Source of the DNA: Paenibacillus rigui
GTDB taxonomy: Bacteria; Bacillota; Bacilli; Paenibacillales; NBRC-103111
Length of the DNA: 64,000 nt
Direction of reading: 5' to 3'
Assembly (NCBI RefSeq): GCF_002234615.1
Contig: NZ_NMQW01000039.1
Coordinates: 62,001-126,000 of the forward strand
The notes under the pieces are model-generated. The model worked only from the letters and a program-made list of their open reading frames with translations. It was not told where the DNA came from and made no database searches. Numbering within the stretch: the first letter of the stretch is position 1; each line of letters starts with the position of its first letter. Below, piece by piece: positions 1 through 8,700 of this stretch. The translations under genes were made by a program, and so were the position numbers.

Positions 1-1130
1 GTGAAGGATGTGAAGGACAAGCCGAACCCTGCGCCCAGGATGCCGATCAGCACCATGAGGAACGCGGTGGACGTATGCTCGTCCATCAGCGTCAAGCCCG
101 CGCTTGCGATAAAGAGCAGAGCAACCGCTGCAATGATCAGCCGGCGCACGCCGAGCTTGGCTACGAGCTGACCGGCCATAATGGACGCTGCGGGCCAGGT
201 TATCATCATCGGCAGCATAGCAATCCCGGAGTAGGTTGCACTGCTCCCCATCACGCCTTGAACCCAAAGCGGAAGATAGAAGACGACCACCACTTGAATC
301 ACCGCCAGCAAAAACCCGTTGCTATTAACGAGAGACAGCGTACGAATGCGGAACAATTTCAGCGGAATCATCGGTTCCGGGGACCGGAGCTCAATCCTAA
401 AGAAAAGGATAAACAAGACAACCGCCACCGCCAGAAGCGGAGTGACGCTCCCCCATGCAATGGTTCCTCCGTTGTGATTGTTGAACAGGGTGGTGGCATA
501 CAGAAAACAGAACATCCCCACCGAAAAGGTAACAATTCCCGGATAATCGATATGCGGCTTCTTCTTTTGCGGTGTCTCGTGCAAATAAATCCAGAGCAGC
601 GTCAGCGAGACCGCGGCAAAAGGCAGGTTCATGAAGAAAATCCAGCGCCAGGATACGTAATCGACCAGAAGTCCTCCGGCCAACGGGCCGACAATCCCTG
701 CAATCCCCCATACGCTGGATGTCCAGCCCTGGATTTTGGCGCGCATCTCGAAGGGAAACAAGTCCCCGATAATCGCATAAGGCAGCGTAATTAACGAACC
801 GGCCCCCAAGCCTTGAACCGCCCGGTACCAGACGAGCTCCGTCATCGAATGGGCTACCCCTGACAGCGTCGAGCCTAGCAGAAAAATGATCGTACCGGCT
901 ATGTATACCGGCTTGCGTCCGAATAAATCGGACAGCTTCCCGTAAATAGGGGTGCTGATAACCGTCGTCAGCAAATAGACGGATATGACCCAGCTATAGA
1001 GCTGGATACCTCCCAAATCCTCCGTAATCCCGGGCATCGCCGTACTGACGATCGTCCCTTCAATCGCGGCCAAAAAGGTCGCAATGAACAGCGAAATGGC
1101 TACATTCCGCCGGTTTGTTTGTTTCGTCAT
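1..1130 (-). CDS. MFS drug exporter, DHA2 (14-TMS) type, C-terminus cut by window edge
   Basis: A proton-coupled multidrug efflux permease of the major facilitator superfamily, in the EmrB/QacA-like group. The visible 376 residues begin MTKQTNRRNVAISLF. The loop after helix 2 carries the MFS motif A as GKLSDLFGRK at about residues 64-73, and helix 1 holds the acidic AAIEGTIVSTAMP segment typical of this group. Further hydrophobic helices continue to the window edge, so the last part and the stop are not seen. The ATG at 1130 follows an AGGAAGG ribosome site about 9 nt upstream. The gene is divergent from the permease at 1363, with a 232-bp shared upstream region. The substrate cannot be read from sequence. 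Family confidence is high. Confidence 0.9.
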   Translation of the reverse strand, partial: MTKQTNRRNVAISLFIATFLAAIEGTIVSTAMPGITEDLGGIQLYSWVISVYLLTTVISTPIYGKLSDLFGRKPVYIAGTIIFLLGSTLSGVAHSMTELVWYRAVQGLGAGSLITLPYAIIGDLFPFEMRAKIQGWTSSVWGIAGIVGPLAGGLLVDYVSWRWIFFMNLPFAAVSLTLLWIYLHETPQKKKPHIDYPGIVTFSVGMFCFLYATTLFNNHNGGTIAWGSVTPLLAVAVVLFILFFRIELRSPEPMIPLKLFRIRTLSLVNSNGFLLAVIQVVVVFYLPLWVQGVMGSSATYSGIAMLPMMITWPAASIMAGQLVAKLGVRRLIIAAVALLFIASAGLTLMDEHTSTAFLMVLIGILGAGFGLSFTSF

Positions 1131-1314
1131 GCTTCTCGTTCCTTCCTCTCCTGCCCCGGCTGCAGCATGCCCGCCATCGCGGAGCTTTGCTAGGCGTACG
1201 AAGCCGCTCTGAGCCGCGCCTTATTTTCCCAGGCCCTTCTGAGTAGTATAAATGAATCGCCTTGGATAATAAAGCACTGCAACCCGTCACCAACGGCTCG
1301 CCCATGCATATGGT

Positions 1315-1348
1315 GTAGTACCGATAGACATAGGCTGGTGTCTACTAC
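1315..1348 (+). promoter_or_regulatory. Imperfect inverted repeat upstream of the 1363 permease
   Basis: Between the divergent MFS and permease genes, TAGACA (1325-1330) pairs with TGTCTA (1339-1344), and GTAG (1315-1318) with CTAC (1345-1348). The ribosome site AGGAGG follows directly. It could be an operator or a leader hairpin next to the start. No regulator gene is adjacent, and I could not define convincing -35/-10 boxes in the rest of this 232-bp region. Confidence 0.3.
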
Positions 1349-1362
1349 AGGAGGCGATACCT

Positions 1363-2760
1363 TTGGGCGTTTCGTTAGTTGGTCTGCATTGGATCTACTT
1401 GCTGTTCATTGTTTTGATAGTTGGCTTTATGGTGTTCCGCAAGGATACGACCATCTTATGCATTGCCGGAATTTTTCTGCTTGGGCTGATTTCGACGCAG
1501 TCGCTCAGCCACTCGATCAGCGGGGTGTTCAACAGCTTCATTTATGCGATTAAAGAGCTGCTGGGCACGATCCTGATCATCTCCATCATCGTATCCATGA
1601 GCAAGGTGCTGACGCTGACGGGAATCAACGAATCGATGATATCCCCGTTCGCGCGCTGGATACGTACGCCAACCTTGGCGTTCTGGATTATCGGGATTCT
1701 GATGATGGTCATCTCTTGGTTTTTCTGGCCTTCCCCTGCCGTAGCGCTGATGGGCGCTGTGCTGCTGCCAGTCGCTTTGCGTGTCGGGCTGCCTGCCATC
1801 GGAGCTGCCGCCGCAATGAACCTGTTCGGCCACGGGATTGCGCTGTCCGGCGACTTCGTCATTCAAGGCGCACCGAAGCTGACCGCAGATGCGGCAGGCA
1901 TCCCCGTCGGCGACGTTATCTCCGCCAGCGTCCCGCTTGTATTCGTAATGGGTGCCGTGACAACGATTGTCAGCTTCTGGATGCTCAAGCGCGATATGAA
2001 AAATGGGACGCTGACCGCTTCGCCGCAGGCCAGCGTCCTGGAATCCGCCGGACCGGTCGTCGGCGGAGGCCTGCTGTCCCGCTCGAACCGCGTTCTGTTC
2101 GCGGTCATCATCCCGCTGCTGTTCCTCGCCGATGTCGCAGCCATGTTCCTGCTCCATCTGCAGGGGGGCGACGCCACGGCGCTTGTAGGCGGTACGGCGC
2201 TGCTGATCATGCTGTGGATTACGTTAACCGCCCATAAGCAGGACGGTCTGGCGAAATCGACGAATTACTTGATCGAAGGCTTCCAGTTCGGCTTCCGCAT
2301 CTTCGGCCCCGTCATCCCTATCGCCGCTTTCTTCTACTTGGGCGACTCGGCATTTACAGAAATATTCGGCAAGGTGCTGCCTGCCGGGTCACATGGCCTG
2401 GTCAACGACCTCGGTCTTGCGCTGGCTCATACGGTTCCGGTCAATCAAGCCGTGGGCGCCGTGACCTTGACGACGGTCGGCGCCATCACCGGCTTGGACG
2501 GCTCCGGCTTCTCCGGCATTTCGCTGGCGGGCTCCATCGCCAATCTGTTCTCCACCGCCATCGGCTCCGGCGTCGCTACGCTGACGGCACTGGGCCAAAT
2601 TGCGGCCATTTGGGTCGGCGGCGGCACGCTCATCCCGTGGGCGCTCATTCCGGCCGCAGCCATCTGCGGCGTCGATCCGTTCGAGCTGGCGCGGCGAAAC
2701 CTGAAGCCCGTCATCATTGGCCTTATCGTGACAACCATTGTCGCTATGTTCCTTATGTGA
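1363..2760 (+). CDS. Polytopic membrane permease, ion-transporter-superfamily-like
   Basis: A 465-residue integral membrane protein with about 11-12 hydrophobic helices covering nearly its whole length and no soluble domain. It starts at TTG 1363, placed 6-8 nt after an ACAGGAGG ribosome site. Paired re-entrant-like stretches rich in Gly, Ala and Pro (around residues 125-175 and 345-440, for example GHGIALSGDF and GLDGSGFSGISLAG) resemble the two-fold repeat of the ion-transporter superfamily (CitM/DcuC/NhaC-like organic-acid or ion carriers). I do not recognise a specific family member. It stands alone, divergent from an MFS exporter, and its terminator at 2774-2997 is shared with the convergent galactosidase gene. 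Substrate unknown. Confidence 0.75.
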   Translation: MGVSLVGLHWIYLLFIVLIVGFMVFRKDTTILCIAGIFLLGLISTQSLSHSISGVFNSFIYAIKELLGTILIISIIVSMSKVLTLTGINESMISPFARWIRTPTLAFWIIGILMMVISWFFWPSPAVALMGAVLLPVALRVGLPAIGAAAAMNLFGHGIALSGDFVIQGAPKLTADAAGIPVGDVISASVPLVFVMGAVTTIVSFWMLKRDMKNGTLTASPQASVLESAGPVVGGGLLSRSNRVLFAVIIPLLFLADVAAMFLLHLQGGDATALVGGTALLIMLWITLTAHKQDGLAKSTNYLIEGFQFGFRIFGPVIPIAAFFYLGDSAFTEIFGKVLPAGSHGLVNDLGLALAHTVPVNQAVGAVTLTTVGAITGLDGSGFSGISLAGSIANLFSTAIGSGVATLTALGQIAAIWVGGGTLIPWALIPAAAICGVDPFELARRNLKPVIIGLIVTTIVAMFLM

Positions 2761-2773
2761 TCAGAACAGCATA

Positions 2774-2997
2774 AAACGCCTCCAACCCATCATTGAAGTG
2801 GAAGGCCACTGAAAAAGTCACCGCTGCATGTACAGATCGTTCTTCCGATCGCTGTTGTCCCTGGATTTTTTTGAATTTCACCCCGCTTTTAGCAGGTAAA
2901 ATCCAGGGACAAAGGCGAACGCGTACGCTTCTGCAGAACGATTCTGTCCACTTCGCTAGTTTTTCAGTGGCCCCTTGAAGTGGGGGAGGCGTTTTTT
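2774..2997. terminator. Bidirectional intrinsic terminator split by a repeat insertion
   Basis: AAAACGCCTCC (2774-2784) pairs with GGAGGCGTTTT and a T run (2985-2997). It sits between convergent genes and would serve both. The loop of this hairpin now holds the 173-bp repeat described next. Removing the insert and one copy of the 9-bp duplication restores an ordinary short terminator. Confidence 0.7.
2802..2974. repeat. MITE-like palindromic element, copy 1
   Basis: A 173-bp element whose ends are inverted repeats of GGCCACTGAAAAA (left end at 2804; right end CAGTGGCC finishing at 2972). It is flanked by a perfect 9-bp direct repeat, TTGAAGTGG, at 2793-2801 and 2975-2983. Inside is a second perfect inverted repeat with 15-bp arms starting TTGTCCCTGG (2855-2869 and 2898-2912), so the whole element can fold into a long hairpin. 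There is no coding capacity. Two relatives lie at 34853 and 47128. Confidence 0.85.
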
Positions 2998-3008
2998 CAT
3001 GCGGTTCT

Positions 3009-3041
3009 ATTGATTGATCGATTGATTGATTGATTGGTTGG
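3009..3041. repeat. ATTG tetranucleotide tandem repeat
   Basis: About eight imperfect units of ATTG lie in the short gap between the terminator and the end of the galactosidase gene. It is a simple-sequence repeat with no gene in it. Confidence 0.6.
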
Positions 3042-3053
3042 TGCCCTTTGGGA

Positions 3054-5045
3054 TTAGTTCGGGAAACGAACGACCCGGTGCTCGTAGGGACCCATTTGCA
3101 GAACGCCCGGTTGAACCTCAGCTCCGGTCAGAACGTCCACTCCTGCCCGTGGAAGGGTGACGCGGCCTCCGCGGCCATCCATGTTCACAACGAACCAGAC
3201 CGTGAAGTCCTCTCCCTGCCTCGGAGCTACAATCGTACCGTTCGTTACGTCGGTACGCAGGGTGACGCCGGCTTCCGCGGCGTAATGATCGATGAGCTTT
3301 TTCAGCAGCACATCCCCCTCTTCGCCTACCGGCATGGAGCCCAGCATGACGATTCTGCCTTGTCCATGGCGACGCTCGGTAATAAATGCGGTTCCCGGCG
3401 CCAGTCCGCCATCCGTTACACCGACAGGCGCCGCTTCCGTCGGCTGGAACAACGCGCTCCACAAGCCGAGCGGCGCGGATACGCCGAAAGCTTGTCCCTG
3501 CGTGCCCGTCCCTTCCATCGGGTACGTGTACAACGTCTCTACGCCGGCGAGCGATTCCAGCCATTGCCCCAGCGCTGCATCCGTGTGAATCGTATGCTGC
3601 TCGGTTCGGCCGCCTGACAACGGACCGACGATCCAGATGCCGCCCGCCTCCACGAAGGCTTGCGCCCTCTTTTTATACTCGTCGGATAAGTAATGGATGA
3701 ACGGAGTGAACAGCAGCTTGTAGCCGTCCAGCTCAGCTCCCTCTGGGATAACGTCTCTGTGGATGCCAAGCGACAATATTCGCTCGTAGAAGGAAGTCAC
3801 CAGCCCGCGGTGATTTAGTTGACGGTGCGGCTCTGTTTTCAGAAACGCCTTGGAGCGGTCCGAGTAGGTCATCGCCACCTCCGCTTGTGCCGGGGTTGTC
3901 GATAGGATCACGGACTCGATCTCTTTTCTCGCCTGCTCCACCTCCAGCACGCTCTGGTAACCAATGGTCGGCTTGCCCCAGGCGCTGATGACCGACCCGT
4001 GAGGCTGTTCACAGCCAGCCCGCTGCTGTCTCCATAGCCAGTAGCAGAACGCTTCCGCCCCAAGCGCATAGGCAGCCACGGCCTCCGCTCTCAAGTAACC
4101 GTTCGGATGCGCCATCGCGTAGCTTTCGAGGGAAGCGCTCCAGGAGGTGCTGGTTTCCATAATCCAAAAATCCCGGCCCCGCTTGAAATTCCGGAACAAA
4201 TCGCAATTAATCAAGTACGCAGGGCTGTTATCGTACTGCACATACGTATCGAAGGAGGCGAAATCGAGATTTTGAAATAACCTCTCATTATCTACATGAA
4301 ATGCAACACTGCTGTTATGGGTGATCGGAGCATCCGAGTAGCGGCGAATTATCGCTGCCTGCTCATCGGAGAACTCCGCGATTTTTTCAAAGGAAAACAG
4401 CTGGTACATTGTCCGCAGCGACGAATTGTGCAAAAACGGTGCCGGCCCCGGCTGAGGTACCTGCTCGAAGGTATGGTAGTATTCGCTCCAAATATGCGTG
4501 CCCCACGCATCGTTCAGCTGCTCTACCGTCCCATAACGCTCACGAAGCCATTCGTGCCACAGGCCTTTACATGTCTCGCACATACACTCGGACACGTGCG
4601 CCTTAAATTCATTATCGATTTGCCAGCCGATCACGCCCGGCAATGGCCCGACAGCTTTGGCGATGTGCTCGGTAATGATAGCCGCGCGTTCCCTGAAATA
4701 GCGGTTGTTCGTGCACGCGTGCTGCCGCGAGCCGTGCCCCATGACCGTTCCGTGCTCATCCACATACATCCGTTCCGGATGGCCGTGGGTGAACCAGATC
4801 GGCGGGGTTGGGGTCGGGGTACACATGACCGTTTCGATTCCGTTTTGATATAATTTGTCAATGACATGGACGAAAAAGCTGAGATCAATCCTGCCTTCCT
4901 CCGGCTCCATCGTGAACCAGGCAAATTCCCCGATACGGGCAACGTTAATTCCCGCTTCCTTCATCATCCGGATATCCTGTTCCATCACTTCTTCATTCCA
5001 AAGCTCAGGATAATAAGCCGCACCATGGTATAGCTTCTTTCCCAC
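3054..5045 (-). CDS. Beta-galactosidase, glycoside hydrolase family 42
   Basis: A GH42 beta-galactosidase acting on galactosides or galacto-oligosaccharides, cytoplasmic (no signal peptide). The TIM barrel opens with KKLYHGAAYYPELW. The acid/base Glu lies in GWQIDNEF (about residue 146 of this model) and the nucleophile Glu in WIMETSTS (about residue 297). A Cys cluster (CMCETC) fits the GH42 zinc site. I chose GTG 5045 as start, 6 nt after GGAGAGG, giving 663 residues. A longer frame opens at TTG 5108, but that codon overlaps a good promoter -10 box. The gene is monocistronic and convergent with the permease. An operator-like site between the -10 and the ribosome site suggests local repression. 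Confidence 0.93.
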   Translation of the reverse strand: MGKKLYHGAAYYPELWNEEVMEQDIRMMKEAGINVARIGEFAWFTMEPEEGRIDLSFFVHVIDKLYQNGIETVMCTPTPTPPIWFTHGHPERMYVDEHGTVMGHGSRQHACTNNRYFRERAAIITEHIAKAVGPLPGVIGWQIDNEFKAHVSECMCETCKGLWHEWLRERYGTVEQLNDAWGTHIWSEYYHTFEQVPQPGPAPFLHNSSLRTMYQLFSFEKIAEFSDEQAAIIRRYSDAPITHNSSVAFHVDNERLFQNLDFASFDTYVQYDNSPAYLINCDLFRNFKRGRDFWIMETSTSWSASLESYAMAHPNGYLRAEAVAAYALGAEAFCYWLWRQQRAGCEQPHGSVISAWGKPTIGYQSVLEVEQARKEIESVILSTTPAQAEVAMTYSDRSKAFLKTEPHRQLNHRGLVTSFYERILSLGIHRDVIPEGAELDGYKLLFTPFIHYLSDEYKKRAQAFVEAGGIWIVGPLSGGRTEQHTIHTDAALGQWLESLAGVETLYTYPMEGTGTQGQAFGVSAPLGLWSALFQPTEAAPVGVTDGGLAPGTAFITERRHGQGRIVMLGSMPVGEEGDVLLKKLIDHYAAEAGVTLRTDVTNGTIVAPRQGEDFTVWFVVNMDGRGGRVTLPRAGVDVLTGAEVQPGVLQMGPYEHRVVRFPN

Positions 5046-5066
5046 TGCACACCTCTCCAATTCAAC

Positions 5067-5126
5067 TTGATTAGCAACCGTTTCAGACGCTTTCTCCATC
5101 ATAGTCAAAAGCGGATGCTTTCACAA
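5067..5126 (-). promoter_or_regulatory. SigA-type promoter and operator-like site of the GH42 gene
   Basis: On the minus strand, TTGTGA (5126-5121) and TATGAT (5103-5098) are 17 nt apart. Just downstream lies TGAAACGGTTGCTA (5085-5072), resembling a LacI/GalR-family or catabolite (cre) operator with a degenerate second half. Its place between -10 and ribosome site fits repression. The remaining intergenic stretch up to 5432 shows nothing I can assign. Confidence 0.5.
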
Positions 5127-5432
5127 TTCAACTTTTTTGTCCGGGTTTGCACTTTTTTGCTGTTGCGGTGAGTAGTGCAGAGACTTGTCCCATCCGTTTG
5201 CGCGCGGGGAGGAAAGGGGAATGGGGTTCCTCTGCTGTTCTACTAAGAGTCGCCTTCTACTCTACGGCTGACTACAAGAAGCCGTTCACTCAAAGCGTCC
5301 TAAACTCGGATCCAGCAGGATAATAATGTCAGTCTCTTGAATATTAGAATATGGAAAAAGAATGGAACAAATCAATCCATGGCACATCGAACGTTCAACC
5401 ATATAAAAAAATCCCCATGAAAGGCTGAGGAC

Positions 5433-6293
5433 ATGAACGATTTTTTTCACAAACTGAAATGGGTGGAATACAGTCCCGAGGTGAGCTCATTATTAGCGCA
5501 AGAGGTTCCGATGGACATCACTCCAATGGCTTCCGGGCTGGAAGCTGACGTGTTCCAGATCAGCACTCAGGATTCTGCGTTTGTATTAAAAGTATGGAAC
5601 CGGAATTCCAAACCTGATATATCCGTTCAATATAAGCTGTTAAAGGCGTTGCATCATCAAAGAATCGCCGCTTCCAAGCCGTTGGGCTGGGGGATGGATC
5701 AAGACCATCATCAAGTATTATTGACTAGCTTTGATGGCGCCCCCCTTCATAAATTGAATAAAGCGAAGCTTACGGAGCTTGCAGCTATTTTAGCTGAGGT
5801 ACATAAAATCCCGCTGGAGACACTGGATAGTCTGACGGTACCTACATACAATTTTGTCAAGTATTTCTTCCCTGGAGTCGACAGGCATCCGGATATAAAA
5901 GAACGATTAATTATGCTCGTTGAACAATCGAAGATGGAACAAAAGAGTCTCATTCACGGCGATTATCATTTGGGCAATATTGTTGAAACCGATGGAAAGT
6001 GCACAATTATCGATTGGACTAACGTACAGCTTGGGGATCCCAGATACGATATTGCATGGTCTATTATCTTAATTTGGATCTATGTGAATGAAAGGCACTC
6101 CGCTGCTTTTCGTTCTTTATTTTTGACGAAGTATAGCTACACTGGAGAGGAGCTGGAGCTATTCGAGGCACTGGCCTGCCTTCGATGGATTCTGCTTAAC
6201 CGATTCGGGAATCTTCCCCAACGGAATAATACGATAACGACGGTTAGAACCATTTTAACGCAAAATAAATACTTGAATGAAGCCCTGCTTTGA
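5433..6293 (+). CDS. Aminoglycoside/choline-kinase-like phosphotransferase
   Basis: A 286-residue small-molecule kinase of the APH/choline kinase fold. The catalytic loop is LIHGDYHLGN (catalytic Asp about 177, Asn about 182). The metal-binding Asp is in IIDWTNVQLGDPRYDIAW (about 194), followed by the usual GDP turn. A Lys in FVLKVW (about 53) would bind the ATP phosphates. Length fits the family. The ATG follows a GGCTGAGG ribosome site. It stands alone, ends at a strong terminator, and begins the AT-richer region. Whether it phosphorylates an antibiotic or a metabolite cannot be told; most chromosomal homologues have no known substrate. Confidence 0.82.
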   Translation: MNDFFHKLKWVEYSPEVSSLLAQEVPMDITPMASGLEADVFQISTQDSAFVLKVWNRNSKPDISVQYKLLKALHHQRIAASKPLGWGMDQDHHQVLLTSFDGAPLHKLNKAKLTELAAILAEVHKIPLETLDSLTVPTYNFVKYFFPGVDRHPDIKERLIMLVEQSKMEQKSLIHGDYHLGNIVETDGKCTIIDWTNVQLGDPRYDIAWSIILIWIYVNERHSAAFRSLFLTKYSYTGEELELFEALACLRWILLNRFGNLPQRNNTITTVRTILTQNKYLNEALL

Positions 6294-6298
6294 ATGGT

Positions 6299-6374
6299 AC
6301 CTTGAAAAGAGCGGGCCCCCCTGCTCTATCCAGACCGCTGAGAAAACGCTCGGCGGTCTCTTTCTTTTCAAGGT
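6299..6374 (+). terminator. Intrinsic terminator with an extra outer stem
   Basis: The core stem AGACCGC (6332-6338) pairs with GCGGTCT (6353-6359) and is followed by CTTTCTTTT. An outer pair, ACCTTGAAAAGA (6299-6310) with TCTTTTCAAGGT (6363-6374), encloses it, making an unusually long structure directly after the kinase stop codon. Confidence 0.8.
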
Positions 6375-6496
6375 GCAAACCGTCATAAGGTGTAAGTTTC
6401 ATGGGCTTAATATGAAATGTGCTTAACTAGTAGCTGCAAGCTTAATAGAGCGGTATATTTGGTACATGTAATAAGTGGTTCCCTGGTCGTTAAGCT

Positions 6497-6543
6497 ACAA
6501 TCGTAAGGGCCGTAAAGCAGCTTTGCCTCCGGCCCACGATTGT
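6497..6543. other. Long intergenic hairpin
   Basis: ACAATCGT and GGGCCG pair with CGGCCC and ACGATTGT around an inner AAAG/CTTT stem. There is no T run on either strand, so it is not a clear terminator. It lies in the 213-bp gap beyond the kinase terminator; nothing else is visible there. Confidence 0.4.
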
Positions 6544-6587
6544 AATACCTACATCATGTGATTTTAAATGTATAAACTCAGTTTTAA

Positions 6588-7286
6588 TTAAGGTAAATCA
6601 ACTAGCATGAACCTTGTATGATCGGCAGCAATAAGTTGCAGTGATGATGTACTCGTTATTCGGGCGGAATCTCTTTTATTAAGAAGTTCTATTTCATTTA
6701 ACCTTAATGAACCTTCAATAATGAAGACAAAAGTACGTCGTCCTTCTGCTTGCTCAAAATTCAATGCCTCGCCTGCTTCAAGATCAGATAAATAAATCGT
6801 GAGATCTTGATGAATATGCGATACATTGGTCGATGAATTTTTAGAAACAACCGGCAATAGTGTGTTTTTCATGAGCGATGGATCGTATTGAGTTGTTTGA
6901 TATGAAGGTGTTAAGTTATTTTCCTCCGGGTCAAACCACAATTGAAGGAAATTTACAGTATCTTCGCCAGGATTCATCTCAGAATGAATGATTCCTGTTC
7001 CCGCAGTCATCCGCTGCACACCGCCAAATGTGGTCACAGCTGTATGCCCGGTGCTGTCTTGATGCTGCAATTCCCCTTCCAGAACAATAGATACGATTTC
7101 CATATTCCGATGAGGGTGCATACCAAACCCGCTTCCGCTTACTACAAAGTCATCATTTAAAACTCGCATAGGGCCGAACGCCACTGTTTTCGGATCATAA
7201 TAATCCGCAAACGAAAAACTTAAGTTGCTAGTTAACCACCCTAAGTCAGCACGATGCCGTGATGATGATGGAAATACTTCAATCAT
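6588..7286 (-). CDS. Pirin family protein (bicupin, quercetinase-like)
   Basis: A 232-residue two-cupin pirin protein of the YhhW group, some of which oxidise quercetin. Metal ligands are visible in the first cupin as HPH (about 57 and 59) and HSE (His about 101, Glu about 103). It starts 14 nt after the azoreductase stop with an AGGTGAT ribosome site, so the two are one operon (azoreductase first). The shared HxlR-type operator upstream of the azoreductase suggests induction by quinone or other electrophile stress. The pairing of a flavonoid/quinone-active cupin with a quinone-reducing flavoenzyme supports detoxification; this is inference from context. Confidence 0.88.
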   Translation of the reverse strand: MIEVFPSSSRHRADLGWLTSNLSFSFADYYDPKTVAFGPMRVLNDDFVVSGSGFGMHPHRNMEIVSIVLEGELQHQDSTGHTAVTTFGGVQRMTAGTGIIHSEMNPGEDTVNFLQLWFDPEENNLTPSYQTTQYDPSLMKNTLLPVVSKNSSTNVSHIHQDLTIYLSDLEAGEALNFEQAEGRRTFVFIIEGSLRLNEIELLNKRDSARITSTSSLQLIAADHTRFMLVDLP

Positions 7287-7300
7287 AGTATCACCTGCTT

Positions 7301-7939
7301 CTAGAAGTTTTTGGCTAGTTTTAGTGCTTGTTCAAGTGCTTTTTCTTTAATTTCAGGTACTCTGTCAGCTGATGCGCCTATACCCTCTATATAAATGACA
7401 TCAACTGAAGGAATACCAATGAATGCCGCAATTGCTGTCAGATAGCGATGACTAAATTCGAAGGATGAAAACGGCCCTTCCGAGAGGACGCTACCGGATG
7501 CTTGAATATGCAGCAGCTTTTTGTCAGATGCTAAACCTACAAGTTTCCCTTCATCAGAGAATTTAAATGTTTTCCCTGCTATGCATATAGCGTCAATGTA
7601 TGTTTTTAATACAGGAGGAAACAAAAAATTCCAGACTGGATTCGCGACGACAATTTTATCTGCTTCCAGAAATTGATCAACTAATTCACTTAAGCGTGAG
7701 ACTTTCATTTTTGATTCTGTACTCAATTGATCTAAGGAAGCGCCACTTCTTAACAGTCCCCATCCATTTAGAACATCTGCATCAATTTGTGGAATATCCA
7801 TTTTATATAAATCCAGATGAATGACTTCATCTTTTGGATTAGCTTCACGGTATGCTTGAATAAATTCATTTCCTACAAACAAGCTGTGGGATACACTCTC
7901 ATTTAAAGGATGTGCTGTTACGTATAGTACGGTTGACAT
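7301..7939 (-). CDS. azoR: FMN-dependent NADH:azoreductase / quinone reductase
   Basis: A 212-residue flavodoxin-fold enzyme that reduces azo bonds and quinones by two-electron transfer from NADH, in the cytoplasm. The N-terminus STVLYVTAHPLNESVSHSL is the phosphate-binding start of the AzoR family. NPVWNFLFPPVLKTYIDA matches the conserved flavin segment, and length is typical. The ATG at 7939 has an AGGAGAG site 6 nt upstream; the longer open frame to 8074 runs across the operator and is not used. It is the first gene of an operon with pirin and divergent from an HxlR regulator, the arrangement known for azoR genes controlled by YodB-type repressors in Bacillus. Confidence 0.92.
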   Translation of the reverse strand: MSTVLYVTAHPLNESVSHSLFVGNEFIQAYREANPKDEVIHLDLYKMDIPQIDADVLNGWGLLRSGASLDQLSTESKMKVSRLSELVDQFLEADKIVVANPVWNFLFPPVLKTYIDAICIAGKTFKFSDEGKLVGLASDKKLLHIQASGSVLSEGPFSSFEFSHRYLTAIAAFIGIPSVDVIYIEGIGASADRVPEIKEKALEQALKLAKNF

Positions 7940-8014
7940 GATAATCTCTCCTAGTGGTTGTTTGTGCGAACAAATGCTATTATGAATCAAAATAACTTCT
8001 TTGGGAAGTACACA

Positions 8015-8041
8015 CCTTTTTGTTACATAGTAACTAAAAGG
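8015..8041. promoter_or_regulatory. HxlR-type palindromic operator, site 1
   Basis: A 27-bp near-perfect palindrome centred on GTTACATAGTAAC (8022-8034), with CCTTTT and AAAAGG outer arms, in the divergent region between azoR and hxlR. It is well placed to repress both genes. The same sequence, reversed, occurs at 8583-8607. Confidence 0.8.
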
Positions 8042-8072
8042 TGATAATTGAATATCAGGAGTTGTTATTAAC

Positions 8073-8420
8073 ATGAAAACTTACTATTGTGATCTAGAGA
8101 TTTCTTTGGATGTAATTGGAGGCAAATGGAAGGCACTTGTATTGTACTATTTGATAAAAGGGCCTAAACGGACAAGCGAATTAAAAAATCTTGTAAAAAA
8201 TATTTCTCAAAAAATGCTGATTCAAACTCTTCGAGAATTGGAAAATGATGGACTCATTCAACGAATGATGTTTAATCAAGTACCTCCTAAAGTAGAGTAT
8301 TCAACGACTGAACTTGGTCAATCGCTTGAGCCTATGTTGAAAGCGCTTTGTACATGGGGTGGTAATTATGCAGAAAAAGTACTTGCTAAAGATGATTATC
8401 AAATATTGTATACGGATTAG
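8073..8420 (+). CDS. HxlR/DUF24 family redox-sensing regulator with Cys6
   Basis: A 115-residue winged-helix repressor. MKTYYCDLEISLDVIGGKWK places a single Cys at position 6, the conserved sensing cysteine of the YodB/CatR type of HxlR regulators, which respond to quinones and diamide by thiol modification. The recognition region is RTSELKNLVKNISQKMLIQ, followed by the wing. It is divergent from azoR-pirin and upstream of two further small oxidative-type genes. Three related palindromes nearby make a local regulon likely. The family call is firm; the inducer is inferred from the Cys position and target genes. Confidence 0.9.
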   Translation: MKTYYCDLEISLDVIGGKWKALVLYYLIKGPKRTSELKNLVKNISQKMLIQTLRELENDGLIQRMMFNQVPPKVEYSTTELGQSLEPMLKALCTWGGNYAEKVLAKDDYQILYTD

Positions 8421-8582
8421 GAGTAGTGATAATATATCCCGACATGTTCTGGTATTTTTCATTTAATAAAAACTAAGTATGCTCCAGATTATAAGTTCAA
8501 ATAATAATTTATTAGAACACGTACAAAACTGCCGCAACATTTTCCATTTGTGATTTTGCATATATTTTGCCTTAAATATTAC

Positions 8583-8607
8583 TCTTTAGTTACTATGTAA
8601 CCAAAAA
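8583..8607 (+). promoter_or_regulatory. HxlR-type operator, site 2
   Basis: GTTACTATGTAAC (8589-8601) with CTTT and AAAAAG flanks is almost the exact reverse complement of site 1. It lies about 100 bp upstream of the 8701 monooxygenase gene, suggesting the same repressor controls that gene. Confidence 0.75.
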
Positions 8608-8700
8608 GTTTGTACTTTTCGCATTAACACTTTTGGTCCATAATGACTCATGTGGCCACGAAAACATTAAGAATTTTTAAAATATAAGGAGTGTGCGATT

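Noticed and set aside
75-794. Open frame of 239 codons on the plus strand at the window start
   Set aside because: It is antisense to the MFS exporter, has no ribosome site, and its composition (rich in Arg, Gln, His, Asn) is that of a shadow frame.
6497-6543. Hairpin considered as a terminator
   Set aside because: No T run follows on either strand, and the kinase gene already has a strong terminator at 6299-6374.
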